DNA of 64,000 bases, taken from contig CM068546.1 in NCBI GenBank assembly GCA_035048495.1, forward strand, positions 29,778,674 through 29,842,673, read 5' to 3'. Made by a program: the position numbers and the translations under genes. The notes under the pieces were generated by a model, which was given only the letters and a program-made list of their open reading frames with translations, did not search any database and was not told the DNA's origin. Positions 1 to 12,547 of this stretch are shown piece after piece; within the stretch, counting starts at the first letter, position 1, and each line of letters begins with the position of its first letter. This DNA is from Euptelea pleiosperma (Eukaryota > Streptophyta > Magnoliopsida > Ranunculales > Eupteleaceae).

Positions 1-109
1 CATGGGATAGGACAAACATCCGTACGGTCATAGTCCTGTAACAGTGTGCCACCTGGCTTATATTGTGTCCCTGTCATTTTTCCTGTCATTTTAGATCTGT
101 CAACGGAGC
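1..109. mobile_element. Right arm of a long-inverted-repeat MITE, cut by the window edge
   Basis: These bases match the right half of the complete element at 24298-24703, from the GGGATAGGACAAACATCC block to the terminal TCAACGGAGC. The left half lies outside the window. Non-coding. The assignment rests on sequence shared inside this window. Confidence 0.6.
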
Positions 110-199
110 CGGACCCAATTTTTATTTTTTTATTTTATTTTAAATCCATCGATTCCATCCCACAAATACTCGTTGACAAATAATAGTTGTAAATTTTTA

Positions 200-512
200 G
201 AGTAGAACTTTGATGACCGTGTACAATATGAGCTATTTGACACACTTTTAGAGGACTCTAACCGAATGGATGTTTCTCCAATCCCCTGGTGGACCTACAA
301 ACCAAAAGTCAGCCTGATTAGTGGTTTCAAACCTTTGGATCTTTATAATACAAAAATGATCAAATTTCGACGGTTAAAATTGACCCATGAAAAGAACTCA
401 AATAAAATCCCTAGAAATCACTTATCAGGCTGATTTTTGGTTTGTAGATCCAGCTAGGGATTGGCCAATCATCCCGTCATAGTCCTCTAATAGTGGGGCC
501 ACGTGGGTCCCT
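200..512. mobile_element. Palindromic MITE copy, right end worn
   Basis: The left terminus GTAGAACTTTGATGA is followed by the family's left-arm block (AGAGGACTCTAACCGAATGG), a central spacer, and the inverse right arm ending near a CACGTGG motif. The extreme right terminus with the TCATCAAAGT signature is not visible. It belongs to the same family as 24740-25134 and 30345-30749. Non-coding. Confidence 0.55.
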
Positions 513-1699
513 AAACGTTTGCATGGAAGTTGCACGCGGACGCGGTGATCTCAAGTCTAACAGTCTAACTTGCAGACATTTTGGTAAATTAAGTAAAAGC
601 ACAATTCGTCGGGTGTTTTCAATATGTCGGGTTGCTCTCACAATTCGTGGGGTGCGATTGAAATTTCCCTTGTGGTCCTCCGGTTTTCCTTTTTTAAGTA
701 AAAGACAAAAGGGGCGAAAAGGGTAGTTCTTTTCTGATTAAACAACACTAGTTCTTTCTTCTTCTTGTTCTTGCTCCAGCCGGTCTTCTTCAACTGGCTC
801 AAGGGACTCTCCAAAGCACACTCTCCACTCCGGGCGGTTGCGGTTCGTCGTCTTCTTCTTCTTCTTCTACTTCAACGGTTCAACCGGTCTCACAGTTGTT
901 GGTTTTTGGCTTGACGAGAACAATTCTCTAGGTCAAATTTTCAGCCTTGTCTTGCCATTCCCTCGGTCTGTATCTCACTGTCTCGGTTTTACAGAGATTT
1001 TAAACCATGGTTTCTATTCTTGTGAAGTTTTTTCTTAATAGTTCCATTGGTATCTTGAATTTTGTTCTTCTCCCTTTTTTGTGTTGCATTTTCTTAAGTT
1101 TTTCCTCCCTCTCTTGGGGCTTGGATTAATATTCGAATTCTCTAGGTACTTGACTTCTATATTCAAGGTTTGCAATGATAATATAGTTAAAGACGTGGCA
1201 TACTTCTGTGTGTGCAAGATGTTAAATTTGTGGGAAAGATGCTCCTATGGCCCTTCAATCTATAGCCTTCCTATCTAAGATTCATCATTAGACCTTAACC
1301 GCTGTGTCGTTTATATAATGGTATTTTAATTTTAGGAACACATGTTTTGCTGTTTTGAAGTTTGAACTCTGCATCATTTGCACCCACATCAATTATGCTG
1401 ATGTTAGTATGGCATGCTTTCTGTTGTTGGATCCTGTATTTTGCACATGTTCCATATTGCTGCCTTCTGTTTTGTTTTATCTCATGGCTGTTTGTGGTTA
1501 AATTTATCTTTGATTTCATTTGTGGGACACACTTCTGTATTGCTCAAATATATCTTGCTATTTGCAGCTCTCAAGGGATTGAACCTCAAAAAGAGGTTGC
1601 AAGAGAGAGACTATATGATGCAGGATCAATCACGTCGGATATTCAAAGAAGAGAAAAATGAGATTCGCCTCACCAAGGATTCTACAGGGGTTTGAAAAC
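513..1699. other. Unassigned stretch with a possible exon fragment
   Basis: No gene can be assigned. The only coding-like signal is at 1568-1695: a TTTGCAG acceptor-like site is followed by a short charged open stretch (LKKRLQERDYMMQ, then RRIFKEEKNEIRL) that ends at a TGA. This could be the last exon of an unrecognised or broken gene. No partner exon with a convincing start was found in the CT-rich sequence at 740-1080, so chance is a fair alternative. Confidence 0.2.
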
Positions 1700-2040
1700 T
1701 AAATTCCTTTAAATTTGTTTTTTATTAATTAATAATTATTTTAGTTTTGGTTGTTATCTTGATTAGTTGTAGTTTCCTAATAGACTAGGGAGAGTAGAGA
1801 GTTAAGAGTCATAGAAATTCAAGTTTTTTCTTTTTTCTTTTTCTTTATATATATATATATATATATGGATGTAACCCAGAGACAACTTAATCTAGTTGAA
1901 TGAATTATTTTCCTTTCGAGAAGCTTGACTCTCTTTTTAGTGGTGGAGATGATTCCATTGTTCTTGAGATAGTGCTGATTCTACCCTCTACCTATTCTTG
2001 GTGGTGTTGATTCTATCAAGATATTTGTGTGATGTTGAGT
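1700..2040 (+). mobile_element. Possible degenerate LTR remnant
   Basis: The stretch reads like the promoter and leader part of a plant LTR: an AT-rich run, an (AT)n tract at about 1847-1866, a GGATGTAACCC motif and TTGAATGAATTATTTTCC. No second LTR, primer-binding site or target duplication was seen, so the call is weak. Any fragment of ordinary intergenic DNA with a microsatellite would look similar. Confidence 0.25.
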
Positions 2041-2712
2041 CCACACGAATGTCGTTGATCATAGAATGGGGTTCCTCGTTCTCCATCACTGTGAAATCTA
2101 ATGGTCGAGAAGTCGCCCTACTCCCAAATTGCAAAAATGGAGGTGAGACAGTTATCCAATATAATATGAAAGAGGGTAGCAATCTGTTATACCTAGACCC
2201 TTCAATTTACCCCACCATAGGAGTGTCGACCCAGTACGACATGGGTCTGGGTATAGGATCTTTGTCTAATCCACCATGTCCTTGTTCAATTTCCACAATT
2301 TTTTACTATGTTAGGTATGCAGCCACGGAGTTGGTCGCACCCATGTGTGTGACTCGCTTTCGACACACTTTGTAATGTGTTTTCTATTCCAACCTTCCCA
2401 CTTCCCACTTCCCACTTGGGCCTATATAAAACTGCCCCGCACCTGACACTTGTATCGAAACCCAGTTAACATAGGTCACAAACCCAACCCAATAAAAATT
2501 GGATATATGATTGATCAACTTGAATGAAACCATTGTTCAGAAAAAAAAATCGGTGAAAAACATTGTTATAATGGTTATGCTCCAATATTGATTTTATTTG
2601 GTATCTAATACTATATTAACCAAGGTAGTTAAGGGCGCAAGGCGCACTTAAGGCGCTAGGACTCCTGGTGCCTGAGGCGTAGGGCGAGGCATGCGCCTAA
2701 CTGAAGCGAACA

Positions 2713-3700
2713 TTAATCCAAGCCATCCAAACGATGAAAAGATTTCATTGAAAAAAAAGAAATGCAACAAAGGCTAGCGGTCGAGGAGACCACCAAAAGC
2801 CAACCAAACAACAAAACACCCTTGTACATGATGGACTTCCATCTGAAAACTATATCTTCAAAAGCCAACCCTTTGCATTCCTTAAACAACTTAGACCAAG
2901 CGAAGAGGAAGGCCTTGATGGAGATGACAATATCATGAACAGATGCCTCCTTTCCTTCGAAGATCCTTTTGTCTCTTTCGAGCCAAAGACCCCACCACAC
3001 TGCAAAAGGCAATAGGCTCCAGAGTCTACGCCCACAAGGGGGAAAGCAATGAGTCGTCCAACTTCTAATGGTAAGGATAACTGATTCTGGTAGGGTTCAA
3101 CAAATACCAAAGGCATCGAAGAAACACCCCCACACTACCCGAGCGAGGCTACAGTGAAGAAGAAGATGATTCACCAATTCCCCTGATGCCTTGCACATAA
3201 AACAATAACTTGTCATTATCCACCTTCTTTTAATCAAGTTATCCGCCGTGAGGATATTTTCAAGAGCGGCGCACCACACGAAAAGGCCACCTTGGACGGC
3301 ACTTTGGACCCCCAAACTTTGGCCATGGGGTAATCCGTAGCCCTAGAGAAAGGGGAAAGAGCAGGCGAAGATCTCCAAGCACTATCCACCCTTCCGTGGA
3401 AAGAGTGGACCGTAAAACGACCGTCTGACTTACCCGACCACCACATAGCATCCTCCCTCGTAGTGATAAGCTCCATGGCTTTTAGTTTTTGTAGAAGAGC
3501 CGCCAAAGCTGGAATCTCCCAATCATTGAAGTGACATCTAAACCAGAAGTTACAGGAACCATCCTCCACCCAGATGTTCTCAACTGTGCTATCTTTCTTA
3601 TCGGATAACCTGTATAACCTAGGAAACTCCTTAAGAGTCTTTTCATTGCACCACAAGTCGATCCAAAATCTCACCCTATTGCCCTTTCCCACTCTAAATC
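2713..3700 (-). mobile_element. LINE fragment: reverse-transcriptase zinc-binding region (zf-RVT)
   Basis: Three overlapping reading frames on the minus strand together give the C-terminal part of a plant LINE ORF2. The upstream piece has FWIDLWCNEKTLKEFPRLYRL, a linker common in this family. It is followed by the zinc-binding region with ENILTADNLIKRRW, the Cys pair of CFMCKASGE and NHLLLHC. The last piece has VWWGLWLERDKRIFEGKE. Frames change near 3290 and 3050, and the reverse transcriptase itself is missing, so this is a 5'-truncated dead copy. Family identity is firm; activity is excluded. Confidence 0.85.
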
Positions 3701-3836
3701 AATCCCTTAAAAGAAGTGGGTAAACATCTGTTGGATACCTCTCCAAACTCTGCAACCATATGTTAACTTGACATCTTTGCTTAGCTTGCCCAACAAATAT
3801 AAAAAAATTAGAAAAATAACAAACCAGGTTATCATT

Positions 3837-4032
3837 AGGCTATAAAACATAAAAGATAGCAAATGTCCAAAATCTCAAGTAACCCAAAAGCTATTCTAGT
3901 TAACATTGTCATTATCTAAATTCAAAACAAGTAATCAAAAAGTCATAAAATATAAAAGATAACAAATATCCAAAAATCTCAAATAGCCCAGAATTAGTTC
4001 TAATTAACATTGTCATCATCTAAAATATAATC
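3837..4032. repeat. Imperfect direct repeat of about 92 bp, two copies
   Basis: The block at about 3837-3928 is repeated at about 3940-4032. Both contain a CATAAAAnATAAAAGATA block and the later TTAACATTGTCATnATCTAAA. The second copy overlaps the end of the acidic minus-strand ORF at 4000-4371, so the repeat duplicates that ORF's stop and 3' flank. Confidence 0.6.
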
Positions 4033-4371
4033 ATTAGCTTCATCACCATTATCATTGGATGTGTTAGCTTCCTCAATATATTCTTCTTCTTCTGTCTCCT
4101 CCGAATTGACTTTTTCCTCTTCTGGCTCTTTTACTGAAGCCCTTGCCCTTACTCTTGACCTTGATTGTGATCTAGTATTTGATATTGATTCACCAGCTCC
4201 AGTAGCTCTCGCAACAACACCCCATTTCAAGCTATCATGCTCAAACACCGATTCATCTTCTGCTTCTCCACCTTCTGTTGCCATCTCCCCAAGTAGCCAT
4301 TCATTGCTTTCATCAATGTCTTTCAATGTCAATAGTTTAAATTTTAAAACCTTTTTTTTTGTAAATAACAA
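4000..4371 (-). pseudogene. Possible C-terminal tail of a plant hAT-type transposase
   Basis: A minus-strand open frame of up to 123 residues contains LKDIDESNEWLLGE, then SVFEHDSLKWGVVARATGA, an Arg/Ser stretch (TRSQSRSRVRARA) and a long acidic tail ending LDDDNVN. This layout resembles the region after the dimerisation domain in plant hAT-like transposases with DUF659. The dimerisation domain itself is not visible. No start codon context, promoter or upstream exon was found. It may equally be an acidic fragment of another gene; the family call is from memory of the pattern. Confidence 0.3.
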
Positions 4372-4429
4372 CTATCAACAACTAACTCCGAAAGAAGATT
4401 ACAATTTATTACTATCAATGTGCTAATTT

Positions 4430-5490
4430 TGATTTCAAGTTTTATTTTGACTAGCTTAGAAATGGAAATATTTTTACCAGTGTGGAAATAATACATTTTC
4501 GTGAAAATATTGTGGAAAGTTTAGGAAATGGTAAAAGAAGCATAAAAACACACCCATGAGCCATCAAACCATAATACACAATCATACGGAGCATGGAAAT
4601 GAATGACCATTGTTCTTTTTTTTAGTTAAGTAATGACCATAATATTATGTAGCATGTTGTGATAGGTATTTGAGAGTGTCTATTAAGAACAACTATAATA
4701 ACAAATGAAAATGATTGTAACCATCAAATATTCTCAAATTAAGTTCATTATATCAAAATATATTTTCAAATATCATTCACAACCATGTATCCCAAATATT
4801 TGGGGTGAGCAACATGAATCCTATTTTGTTATTCAACTCAATCAAGTTAACCACTACATTTTGTCAGTTCTGACAACTAACAACACTTGAATTTCGTGCA
4901 AATGCACACATGTAAATTACAACCAGTATAATGTTATAAACTATTGACTATTTTATATATGCACATGTTTATATATATTTTTAATTTTATTTAGATTTTT
5001 TTTGAAAATTTAATAATTTATTATTATTTAATTATGGAAAAAGTTATAGTCAAGGTATTAACGAATCATAGTACATGTACTACTATTATTTATAATTGTA
5101 GAAAACTTATTTACCATTAACTTATAGCATTTACCTAATTTTTGAATTTTTAAATATATATTAAAAAATGTAAAAATGTTTTTTTTTTTAAAGAATTAAC
5201 TCAACCAAGTTGTAGTTTGGGCTAAGTTATGCAACGTATAATTAATTCATGCCTTGCCATGGATGTTTAGGGTGAAAACCAATGGAATGTTTTTACCTAA
5301 TACTTTCTTCAGTCTGTGCACAAATCTAGTGTAAGTGCCATAGATCAATAAATCTGATGCAATTACACCTTAAACATCAATCTATCAAGAAATATCCAAA
5401 AAATGAGTTATTTGAAAAAAATTCATACTTATACTGATAATGTGAACGACCCCAAAATTTCCTATCATATTTTCACCTCCTTAGTTGCCT
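4430..5490. other. AT-rich spacer without recognised features
   Basis: The stretch is strongly AT-rich with short homopolymer runs. I see no open frame with coding character, no paired repeats of note and no RNA gene. Confidence 0.5.
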
Positions 5491-5495
5491 TGTAA

Positions 5496-5645
5496 CCAAG
5501 GTTTTAAATTTCGGTTTCGGTAACAATTTCGGTGAGGTCAAAAACCAAAATTTCGGGCAAAATTTTCAGATTCGGTGGATTTCGGTGTAGAAAGCTATAT
5601 TTCGGGGATTTCGGTACTCACCGAAACCGAAATTTCAAACCTTGC
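5496..5645. repeat. Small fold-back element rich in TTTCGG
   Basis: The left end AAGGTTTTAAATTTCGGTTT is matched in inverse by the right end ACCGAAATTTCAAACCTT. The interior consists of degenerate TTTCGGT units. It could fold into a hairpin. It looks like one of the short palindromic plant repeats; no target duplication was identified. Confidence 0.55.
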
Positions 5646-5859
5646 TTGTATCGCTGTTGGTTAGACATTTCTGTGTAAGTATTTTAAAATAATTTTTAAC
5701 ATCAGTCCTGCATTAAAATAACAATCAATTTTGGCATGATATGTATCTCGTTTGGGCACCACAGAAGAACTCCAAAATTATAAGTAAGCAGCAACAAATC
5801 TGGACAAGAAGATTCAAACTAGATGGTCCAGCTGTTGTCATCATGATGCCATTAGTGTG

Positions 5860-8039
5860 ATGGCTTCACGCACACAAGTACTGTGCACGTTCTGCAGGGA
5901 TGAAGAATTTTCTGGTTTCATTTCTTTTTACATAGTAACACGTCCCAGTAGTGATATCTCGCGTGGATCTTTGTCCCCTGCATCTGTAAGAAATGGAGAT
6001 TCGAATTACTAGATCTAATTGAATGAATGATGTTGAGTTCTATTAGAATATGTAAGATGGAAGCTTTATTTTTCATTGCTAACATCCTTTTGACTGTATT
6101 GTTTGAAATTATTAGGTTGATGAGATCATAAAAGATCGGATTGGTGATTTGCCGGATGATGTTCTTTCTTCCATCTTCTCGTTGTTGACGATGAGAGAAA
6201 AAGCAAGAACTAGCAAGGTTTCGCACAGATGGAGATACCTCTGGAGGACATCTATTGCATTTATCTCTAGTCTCAACTTTGATGTTGCAACTATGAGAGG
6301 AAGCGACAATCCCGCAGAAAACTCAGAAAAGATATCACTGGAGTCAAATATACTAAAAATGAGATGAAGTTCATACGGAAGGAAAGGTGTATAATTGTAA
6401 GATGGGTTGATCAGATCTTGCAGCATCACCAAGGTCCAGAGATAGATGCATTCAGGGTGCACTTTTATTTGGACGAAGAATTTGCTCGTCACATTGATCA
6501 ATGGATTCATATTGCAATTGCTAAGAGAGTTCAAACGCTTGATCTCAACTTGTCCAAATTTGATGATTGTGACGTAGATGACGAACTCTATGATTTTCCT
6601 TGTTGGCTTTTTGCTCAAGAAATAGGGTCCTCTTTAAAGTATTTTTATTTGAAAGCTTGCATCTTGAGCCCTCCTCTTCATTTCAATGGTTTTAGCTCCC
6701 TTATAGTCCTCACTTTGGAAGATGTTGATATAGATGATGACATATTGTCAATCTATTGTCCAACAGTTCAAACCTAGAGCGGCTGAGCGTGGTGAACTGC
6801 TTGGAATTGGTTAATTTAAAAATTACTGGCCCATCCTTCAAACTGAAGTTTCTAGCCATAGACCACTGTGATCATTTGTCGAATGTGGAGATCTTTGCCA
6901 TGCATCTCACCTCATTCGAATATTGTGGCGCCTTGGTAAGGTTCTCTTTCCAGAATGTTCCCCGGCTTGTGAATGCAGTTATTCGTACTGTATGCGAGGA
7001 TGAATTGGCTGGTGCAGCTTATGCTCTACGCCGACTTGCAAATGATCTTCCCCAGCTGGAATCCTTGTTACTATATTCCTTGTCTATTAAGGTATGTGGA
7101 AGCATATCTTGATCTGGTGCTTGTTGTAGATAACTAAGTTTCATTACTTACTTTTGGCTAGGTTTCTCAGGTATACATTGTACCTGAGCGGTTACCTCTG
7201 TTCACTAATCTCAAGCAATTGGTGTTGGATGTCGGTGGGTTGGGACCAGGTCTCCTTGGATTTATATCCCTTCTCAAGGCATCTCCATACTTGCATAGAA
7301 TTGAGCTTCTTGTAAGTCTTCTTAACCTATTATAACAAATGCAAACAACATCATGGGATTTGCTGCATATATGACTGCATAATGCTTTCTGTAAATTTCT
7401 GTACCAATTGTTGTCTATCTAACAGCCAGACTATAATATTTTTTTTATATTATTCACACAGATTTTGTTAGCCCTGACAATATACATTATCTATGGTTGC
7501 TCCGTTGCTGTCATTGCTTCTGCTCAATTATTTCAAATATTAGGTGGTGTGATTTTTAAAGATTTTGGTGTGATTGTTTCCAATAGTCGGGACAACCGGA
7601 CAGGGGTTGGATGATAATGTTAATGATGATCTGTCTCATACTTAAAATGAGATAAACCATTTCCATTTCAATATGCATTTTAGCCCTTCAGTTTTTACAT
7701 AAAATGAGGAACTCCAATAAAAATGAGGAACTCCCTTTCTTTATTGCAGTTAGCCGGCGTCAACGTACCAAAGGAAGGAGGAGTTGTCTGGAAGCCTTCT
7801 AACAATACCCATCTCCACCTCAACGGGTTTAGGGGTAGTAAGAAAGAAATCAAGTTTGCGAAATATTTGCTTAACAACGCCATAGCACTCGAGACAATGA
7901 CCATTCATCGCCAAATAAAACGTATACCCGTGATATAGGCTTCTTTTTTCCTAAAATGGAAGTAGAAGTGAATATAGAACACACACGTGAGCAGCTTGAA
8001 AAAGTTCTACCCCCAGGTGTCCGATTAACAATCGTTTGA
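5860..8039 (+). pseudogene. F-box/LRR/FBD-type gene with three frame breaks
   Basis: F-box proteins of this class act as substrate adaptors of SCF ubiquitin ligases. Exon 1 is 5860-5985 (42 codons from ATG, then GTAAGA). Exon 2 starts at 6116 and ends at 7091; exon 3 is 7162-7311 and exon 4 starts at 7750. All four joins keep phase 0 with GT..AG borders. The F-box is clear (IGDLPDDVLSSIFSLLTMRE). Repeat-like leucine-rich text follows (VDQILQHH, DIDDDILS, SNLERLSVVNC), then an FBD-like end (IKFAKYLLNNA). Frames break near 6361 (five extra bases with a repeated ATGA), near 6750 (one base lost) and near 7925. After the last break the tail EQLEKVLPPGVRLTIV reads to a TGA at 8037-8039. Three breaks argue for a pseudogene. 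Sequencing error could explain some of them. Confidence 0.75.
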
Positions 8040-8289
8040 TTCTATTTTTGTTGCTTTTGTGCTGTTTCATATTGTGGAAACATTTATCTGACTATAAATT
8101 GCTATTTGGCTATGAAATTTGCGTCGGTTCATGTGTTATACTTTTAGGTTGAAATATGTAAGTCAAACGATCATTATATGTGTTTGATTGAATTAGTGTG
8201 CCCAACTGTTCTGGTTTGGTTTGTGTTGTTAGCATCTGTCTCCCAGGCCTAATAGATACAATCGGTCGGGGTTTGTTCCGCAGAAACTC

Positions 8290-8680
8290 ATATTAGGGGT
8301 TAACGATGGGGGCTTTCAAGTAGGGGTATACCATTCTGGTTGCCCGACCCAACCTGGGTCTGATTTCCAGGTTTTTCATGGGTTTTGAGCTGGTTCAGCC
8401 TGACCAAAATTTAGTCAGGCGGCCAGGCTGAAGCTTAAGGAACCTAATCTGTGCCCTACCCCAAAAAAACCCGGGGCTTGGTTTTCATGGGCCGGTTTTT
8501 TGGGCCACTAAAACACTTGTTAAAAAAACTCAAATTTTTTTGCCAGGCTTGGGGGCCAATGCCCGGGGTTCAGAATTGGGTGGCCCGAAAAAGAGTTTTC
8601 CCTGGAAGTCAGGCTGGGCTTGGGCTGAGGTTTGGGCCCGGGTCCGAATGTACACCCTTACTTTGAAGCTATGAATAAAT
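8290..8680. repeat. Degenerate GGCC/GGGC-rich interspersed repeat
   Basis: The stretch contains many variants of CCTGG, GGGCC and CGGGCTTGG, resembling the repeat at 13970-14340. Open frames through it are compositional and have no recognisable protein. The element class is unknown. Confidence 0.4.
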
Positions 8681-9069
8681 CAGACTCCCATGAAATGTTT
8701 AGCTCTTCTCCCTCTTCTACAGTGACAGGAGACAAACTCCACTGGAGGCAGTTGATGGAAGAACCTTACCCGGGCCAACCCAAAAAAACTGCGTTTTCTC
8801 AGGCCGTAAATTTTTTTTTTTTTCCGAAGGTTTTCTCAGGTCTCATAGGTCAATATCGACACAATCAGTTGATTGTAACCGTCTGATCTATAAACTTTTC
8901 TTTTTTAGGCTGTTCGCCTTGCTTTTTCTTCATGTCTTAAAGAAAGCGATAGACCGGAATGTAAGATCATCCCATCAGATTGATGTTTGCTTTGGTGGGT
9001 CTTGCTAGCAGGAAGAACAGTTTCTTTGCATAAAAAGTAATTAATGACATGTGTTTGCACCATCCCTAG

Positions 9070-9290
9070 GTACACTTACATACCAGAAACCAGCCTGATT
9101 AGTGATTTCTAACCCTTGGATTTGAGTACCCCTAATGCTCGAAATCTACGATTAAAAGAGAAGACTCTAATCCAACGGATAGAAATTACTAATCAGGTCA
9201 AATTTTGGTATGTGAGTCCAGTTGGAGATGGGGTGGTCTTTTAAGAGTGCCATGTGGTTTATACCGTGGTCTGTCATAAAAGTTGACGAG
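9070..9290. mobile_element. Worn copy of the palindromic MITE family
   Basis: Inner arms are visible: CAGCCTGATTAGTGATTTCT on the left and AATTACTAATCAGG on the right, separated by a spacer. The outer termini are eroded. Non-coding. Confidence 0.5.
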
Positions 9291-9416
9291 ACCCCTACAA
9301 TCACTCATGTGCAACACACGTGCCACCCCCTAATTGGCTAGTTTATCTAGGCAATCACACTTAGAGCATCTCCAATGCCGTGCCAATCTCAAATTTGGCA
9401 CAAAGGCTAAAAAAAA

Positions 9417-10037
9417 GAGTGATGATCACATGGGCCGGGTTCTATCAATGTGTCTATGGGACTCTTCTCTCTTCTTGTCTGTTTCCATAGCAATTTGATC
9501 CTTTGCAAAATAGAAAAATGATCAGAAGATCCTAACCATCCAAGCTACATCACAGACTTTTGGCATGGAAAGAACATGGGTCGGGATCGACGTTCCATAA
9601 TTCTTCAACTTCTAAACCAGTCTAAAAATATCGGAATGATTTGAAATTTTGTAAGGGTGATCTCCTCAACATAGAGATTGTCTTCACCAAAAATCAGCCA
9701 TTGATTCATCTTCTATGTGGGTATGCCAAAATTGAGGAAGACTCCACCCATGAGAGATATGAAGTTGAGGGAGATGAGAAAGGAAGGGCAGGTCCGTGGG
9801 TCATTTATTAGAAGAGGAAACTTTTAATTGCTATTTAAAATAATAGTAATTAAAAGCAACACCCTTAATTGCTATTTAAAATAATCCAATAAAATCTTAA
9901 ATGGTTAAACTATTCTAAAATAGAATTTATTACAATAGCTACTGCACAGCTCGAAGTGAGTTGGCAACTAATCAAAAGTTGCCGCCGATGAGTCCCATGG
10001 ACGCATTGATAGAACCCGGCCCATGTGATCATCACTC
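9417..10037. mobile_element. Non-autonomous TIR element, about 620 bp, 48-bp terminal repeats
   Basis: The left end GAGTGATGATCACATGGGCC, continuing through about 9464, is matched in inverse by the right end at about 9990-10037, which finishes GGCCCATGTGATCATCACTC. The interior holds a partial copy of the MITE seen whole at 31135-31494 (about 9590-9740) and AT-rich sequence without coding potential. A target duplication could not be fixed because the left flank is an A run. The superfamily is unresolved. Confidence 0.65.
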
Positions 10038-10059
10038 TAACCATTGGACATTGTTTCTT

Positions 10060-11290
10060 GGTGGGCTTCATGAATAGGCCTATAGATGGGTTAAAAGTGC
10101 TTAGACCTAACGGCTAGAAATCACCAATCAAGCTGATTTTTAGTATATAGGTCCACAAAGAGGGGGCCAAATATTCTTAGTTTCAGTGACCCGAAAGAGT
10201 GCCACGTGTCATTAGATGTACCAAACTTTTGAACTAGGGTTTGATGTGAAAGATTTGTTGGGGGTTTAGTCACGCTAGCTAGTACCAAAAGGGTGAATAT
10301 TTTATTTCTTGTACTACACCATTTGCGTCCTTCAAGATTGTACTACAATCTTAGTACACGCTTCTGATGCTCCTCTTCCTTTCTCTTATATATAAGTGCC
10401 GTTCACTGCCCACGCTTCCATCAAAATCCGTTCTAACATCAAGGAAAAATATTTAGCATCAGGGCCGTTGGATTCGTGGGTCACCTCTTCAACAAATCAT
10501 AATTCAATTCAGCTGGTTTCCGAAAAGTATGTATTCTCTTAGATGATCCTAACCATCTGATTAATATGCTTTGTCTAAAAAGCCATCTTATTATTAATTT
10601 GTTGTTTTTCTTACCTTTTTATCAGCTTTAGATCTTGACATCGATCAGAGACGGTGGCTTGACAAGTGTACATAATGAACAAGTGGGGGCCACTTGACAG
10701 GAAGCCTACAAAGAAAGTATTGTGTCCAACACCGATGACAGAGACTAGCCCCTGTGGGTATGCAAGGGTCGAGTTTGGCCTCAGAAGGTACGACACCCCT
10801 CTCTCTCTGTATCTCTTATACCCTTCAAATGATTATAGCCGTTGGATTTGAGCTTTTGTTGTCATGGGCTTCTTGGGAGCGGAACTCATTCATAGGCTGC
10901 TTCGTAAAGCTGTATCACGAAGAAAATAAAGCTGAAACCCAACGGCTAGAAATCAGGCTGATTTTTGGTGTGTAGATCAGTAGATCCCATGGGGTGGGCA
11001 ATTCATGAATCAATGGGCCCGAAACAATATGCCACGTTGTATTTTGGGAGGTCTCGATGAGAGCAATTAGTCTGTAGAGCATTTTGTGCTACAGAGCACT
11101 CTTTTGGGCCCACTAAACCATTAATGATGGGCCCACTAAGTGATAACACACCAAAAATAAGCATGCTTGGTCTATAACCATTCAATCTGAGTATCCAAAA
11201 AGATGTTTAAATCCAACGGTTAGAGATCACCAATCATGCTGATTTTCAGTGTGTAGGTCCATCAAAAATATTAAAATCTAATGGCGAGAA
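10060..11290. mobile_element. Cluster of worn palindromic MITE arms
   Basis: Arms of the ATCAGCCTGATT family recur near 10120-10150, 10940-11050 and 11100-11260, mixed with unique AT-rich DNA. Termini are not resolved for the individual copies. No gene is seen; short open frames here change with each arm and have no family resemblance. Confidence 0.45.
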
Positions 11291-11493
11291 ATTATAAGGT
11301 GCTCTTTTCGTGTGGGATCGGGATGTGGAGGGGACCAACAAAAGTGAACCAACAAGTTCACGTCTGTTGTCGGTCGTGAATCCCGATCCCAAGAATCCAA
11401 CGGTGGTTTTGCTTTTGGAAAAGTGAATGCCAGCTCAGCAATATTAACCCCTGTTGCATTCTCGGAATCCACTGCTGACAACCACTTTTGCTG

Positions 11494-11528
11494 GTCCCTG
11501 GTCCCTGGTCCCTGGTCCCCGGTCCCGA
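11494..11528 (+). repeat. Heptamer minisatellite (CCCTGGT)n
   Basis: Four to five adjacent copies of CCCTGGT, the last ones changed to CCCCGGT, lie inside a worn palindromic repeat at about 11400-11560. Confidence 0.7.
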
Positions 11529-12547
11529 CCCTGGTGTGTACATCCACCAAGGGTGCACTAAACTAAACATCCATGCAGTCAGTGGGCCCAGCGGGCAGCG
11601 GTGAGTAACAAAGATTGCGCTGCTACCCGAAGCCAAAAAGTGTCGGGTATACGTTGTTACATCTTTTTCCTAAAGAAAAAAGTGTCAACACCAATAAGAT
11701 TGTGCCACTTGTCCCTTAATAAATTAAAAACTTTAGCAACGAGTTCTCTTTGTTTTTTCTTTTTTGATATAAAGGGAAAGAGATTCTCTTAAGTAGCTTG
11801 TGATTCTCATTCCACATTTCGAGAAATTTTTTGAAGCCACGGTATTTTTGCGATCATGCGCCCAATGAACGCGTGCCACATATTGAATATGTGGTGATCA
11901 ATGGGCACAAATGCCACATGTATGACATCTAATTTAACATTCAAAAACGAGTGTTAGACTCACAAACATAAACTCGCGCAAAAAAGAAAATGGTCAACAC
12001 GGTAGATGTAGCAATGTTTCAACATTTTGAGAGCGAGATTTAGAGGACCAGATCTTGAACTGTCAAATATGGGGTTCAAGGCACAATGATCTTGATTAAT
12101 CGGAAGAATACCAAATTTGAAGCTTGTAAGGATTTTAGATGAGATCAAACAAATCATATTTTGGGGTTTATCAGATGACAACACCTCACTACAAAGCTCT
12201 AAAAGAAAAATAGGGGTACCAGAAAAAATGTCAGGGGCCCACTCACAAAAGTGAGAAAATAGGGGTACAGGAGTGAAAGCTACCTTAGTGTGGACTACCA
12301 TGGATGTCTATCTTGGAAGCGTGGTGGAATGTTAGGATCCTAAAGGTTAAGACTTAGGTTGTGTTTGATAATTTCTGTGATTAAGTGGCGTTTGGTAAAC
12401 AACTTCAAGTTTGAATAAAAGTGAAATTAAGACATACGCAAAAAGTGAGTTGAGTGTCACTTATAATGCGATAAGTGGTTTCGGCGAAAAGCATCTTAAA
12501 AGAGATTCTAAGATTCTCTCTTAAATACCCATAATGCATTTTTCTTA

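Noticed and set aside
11278..11636. Open frames with GPGTRDQ repeats as a repeat protein
   Set aside because: They are only the translation of the CCCTGGT minisatellite in a palindromic repeat.
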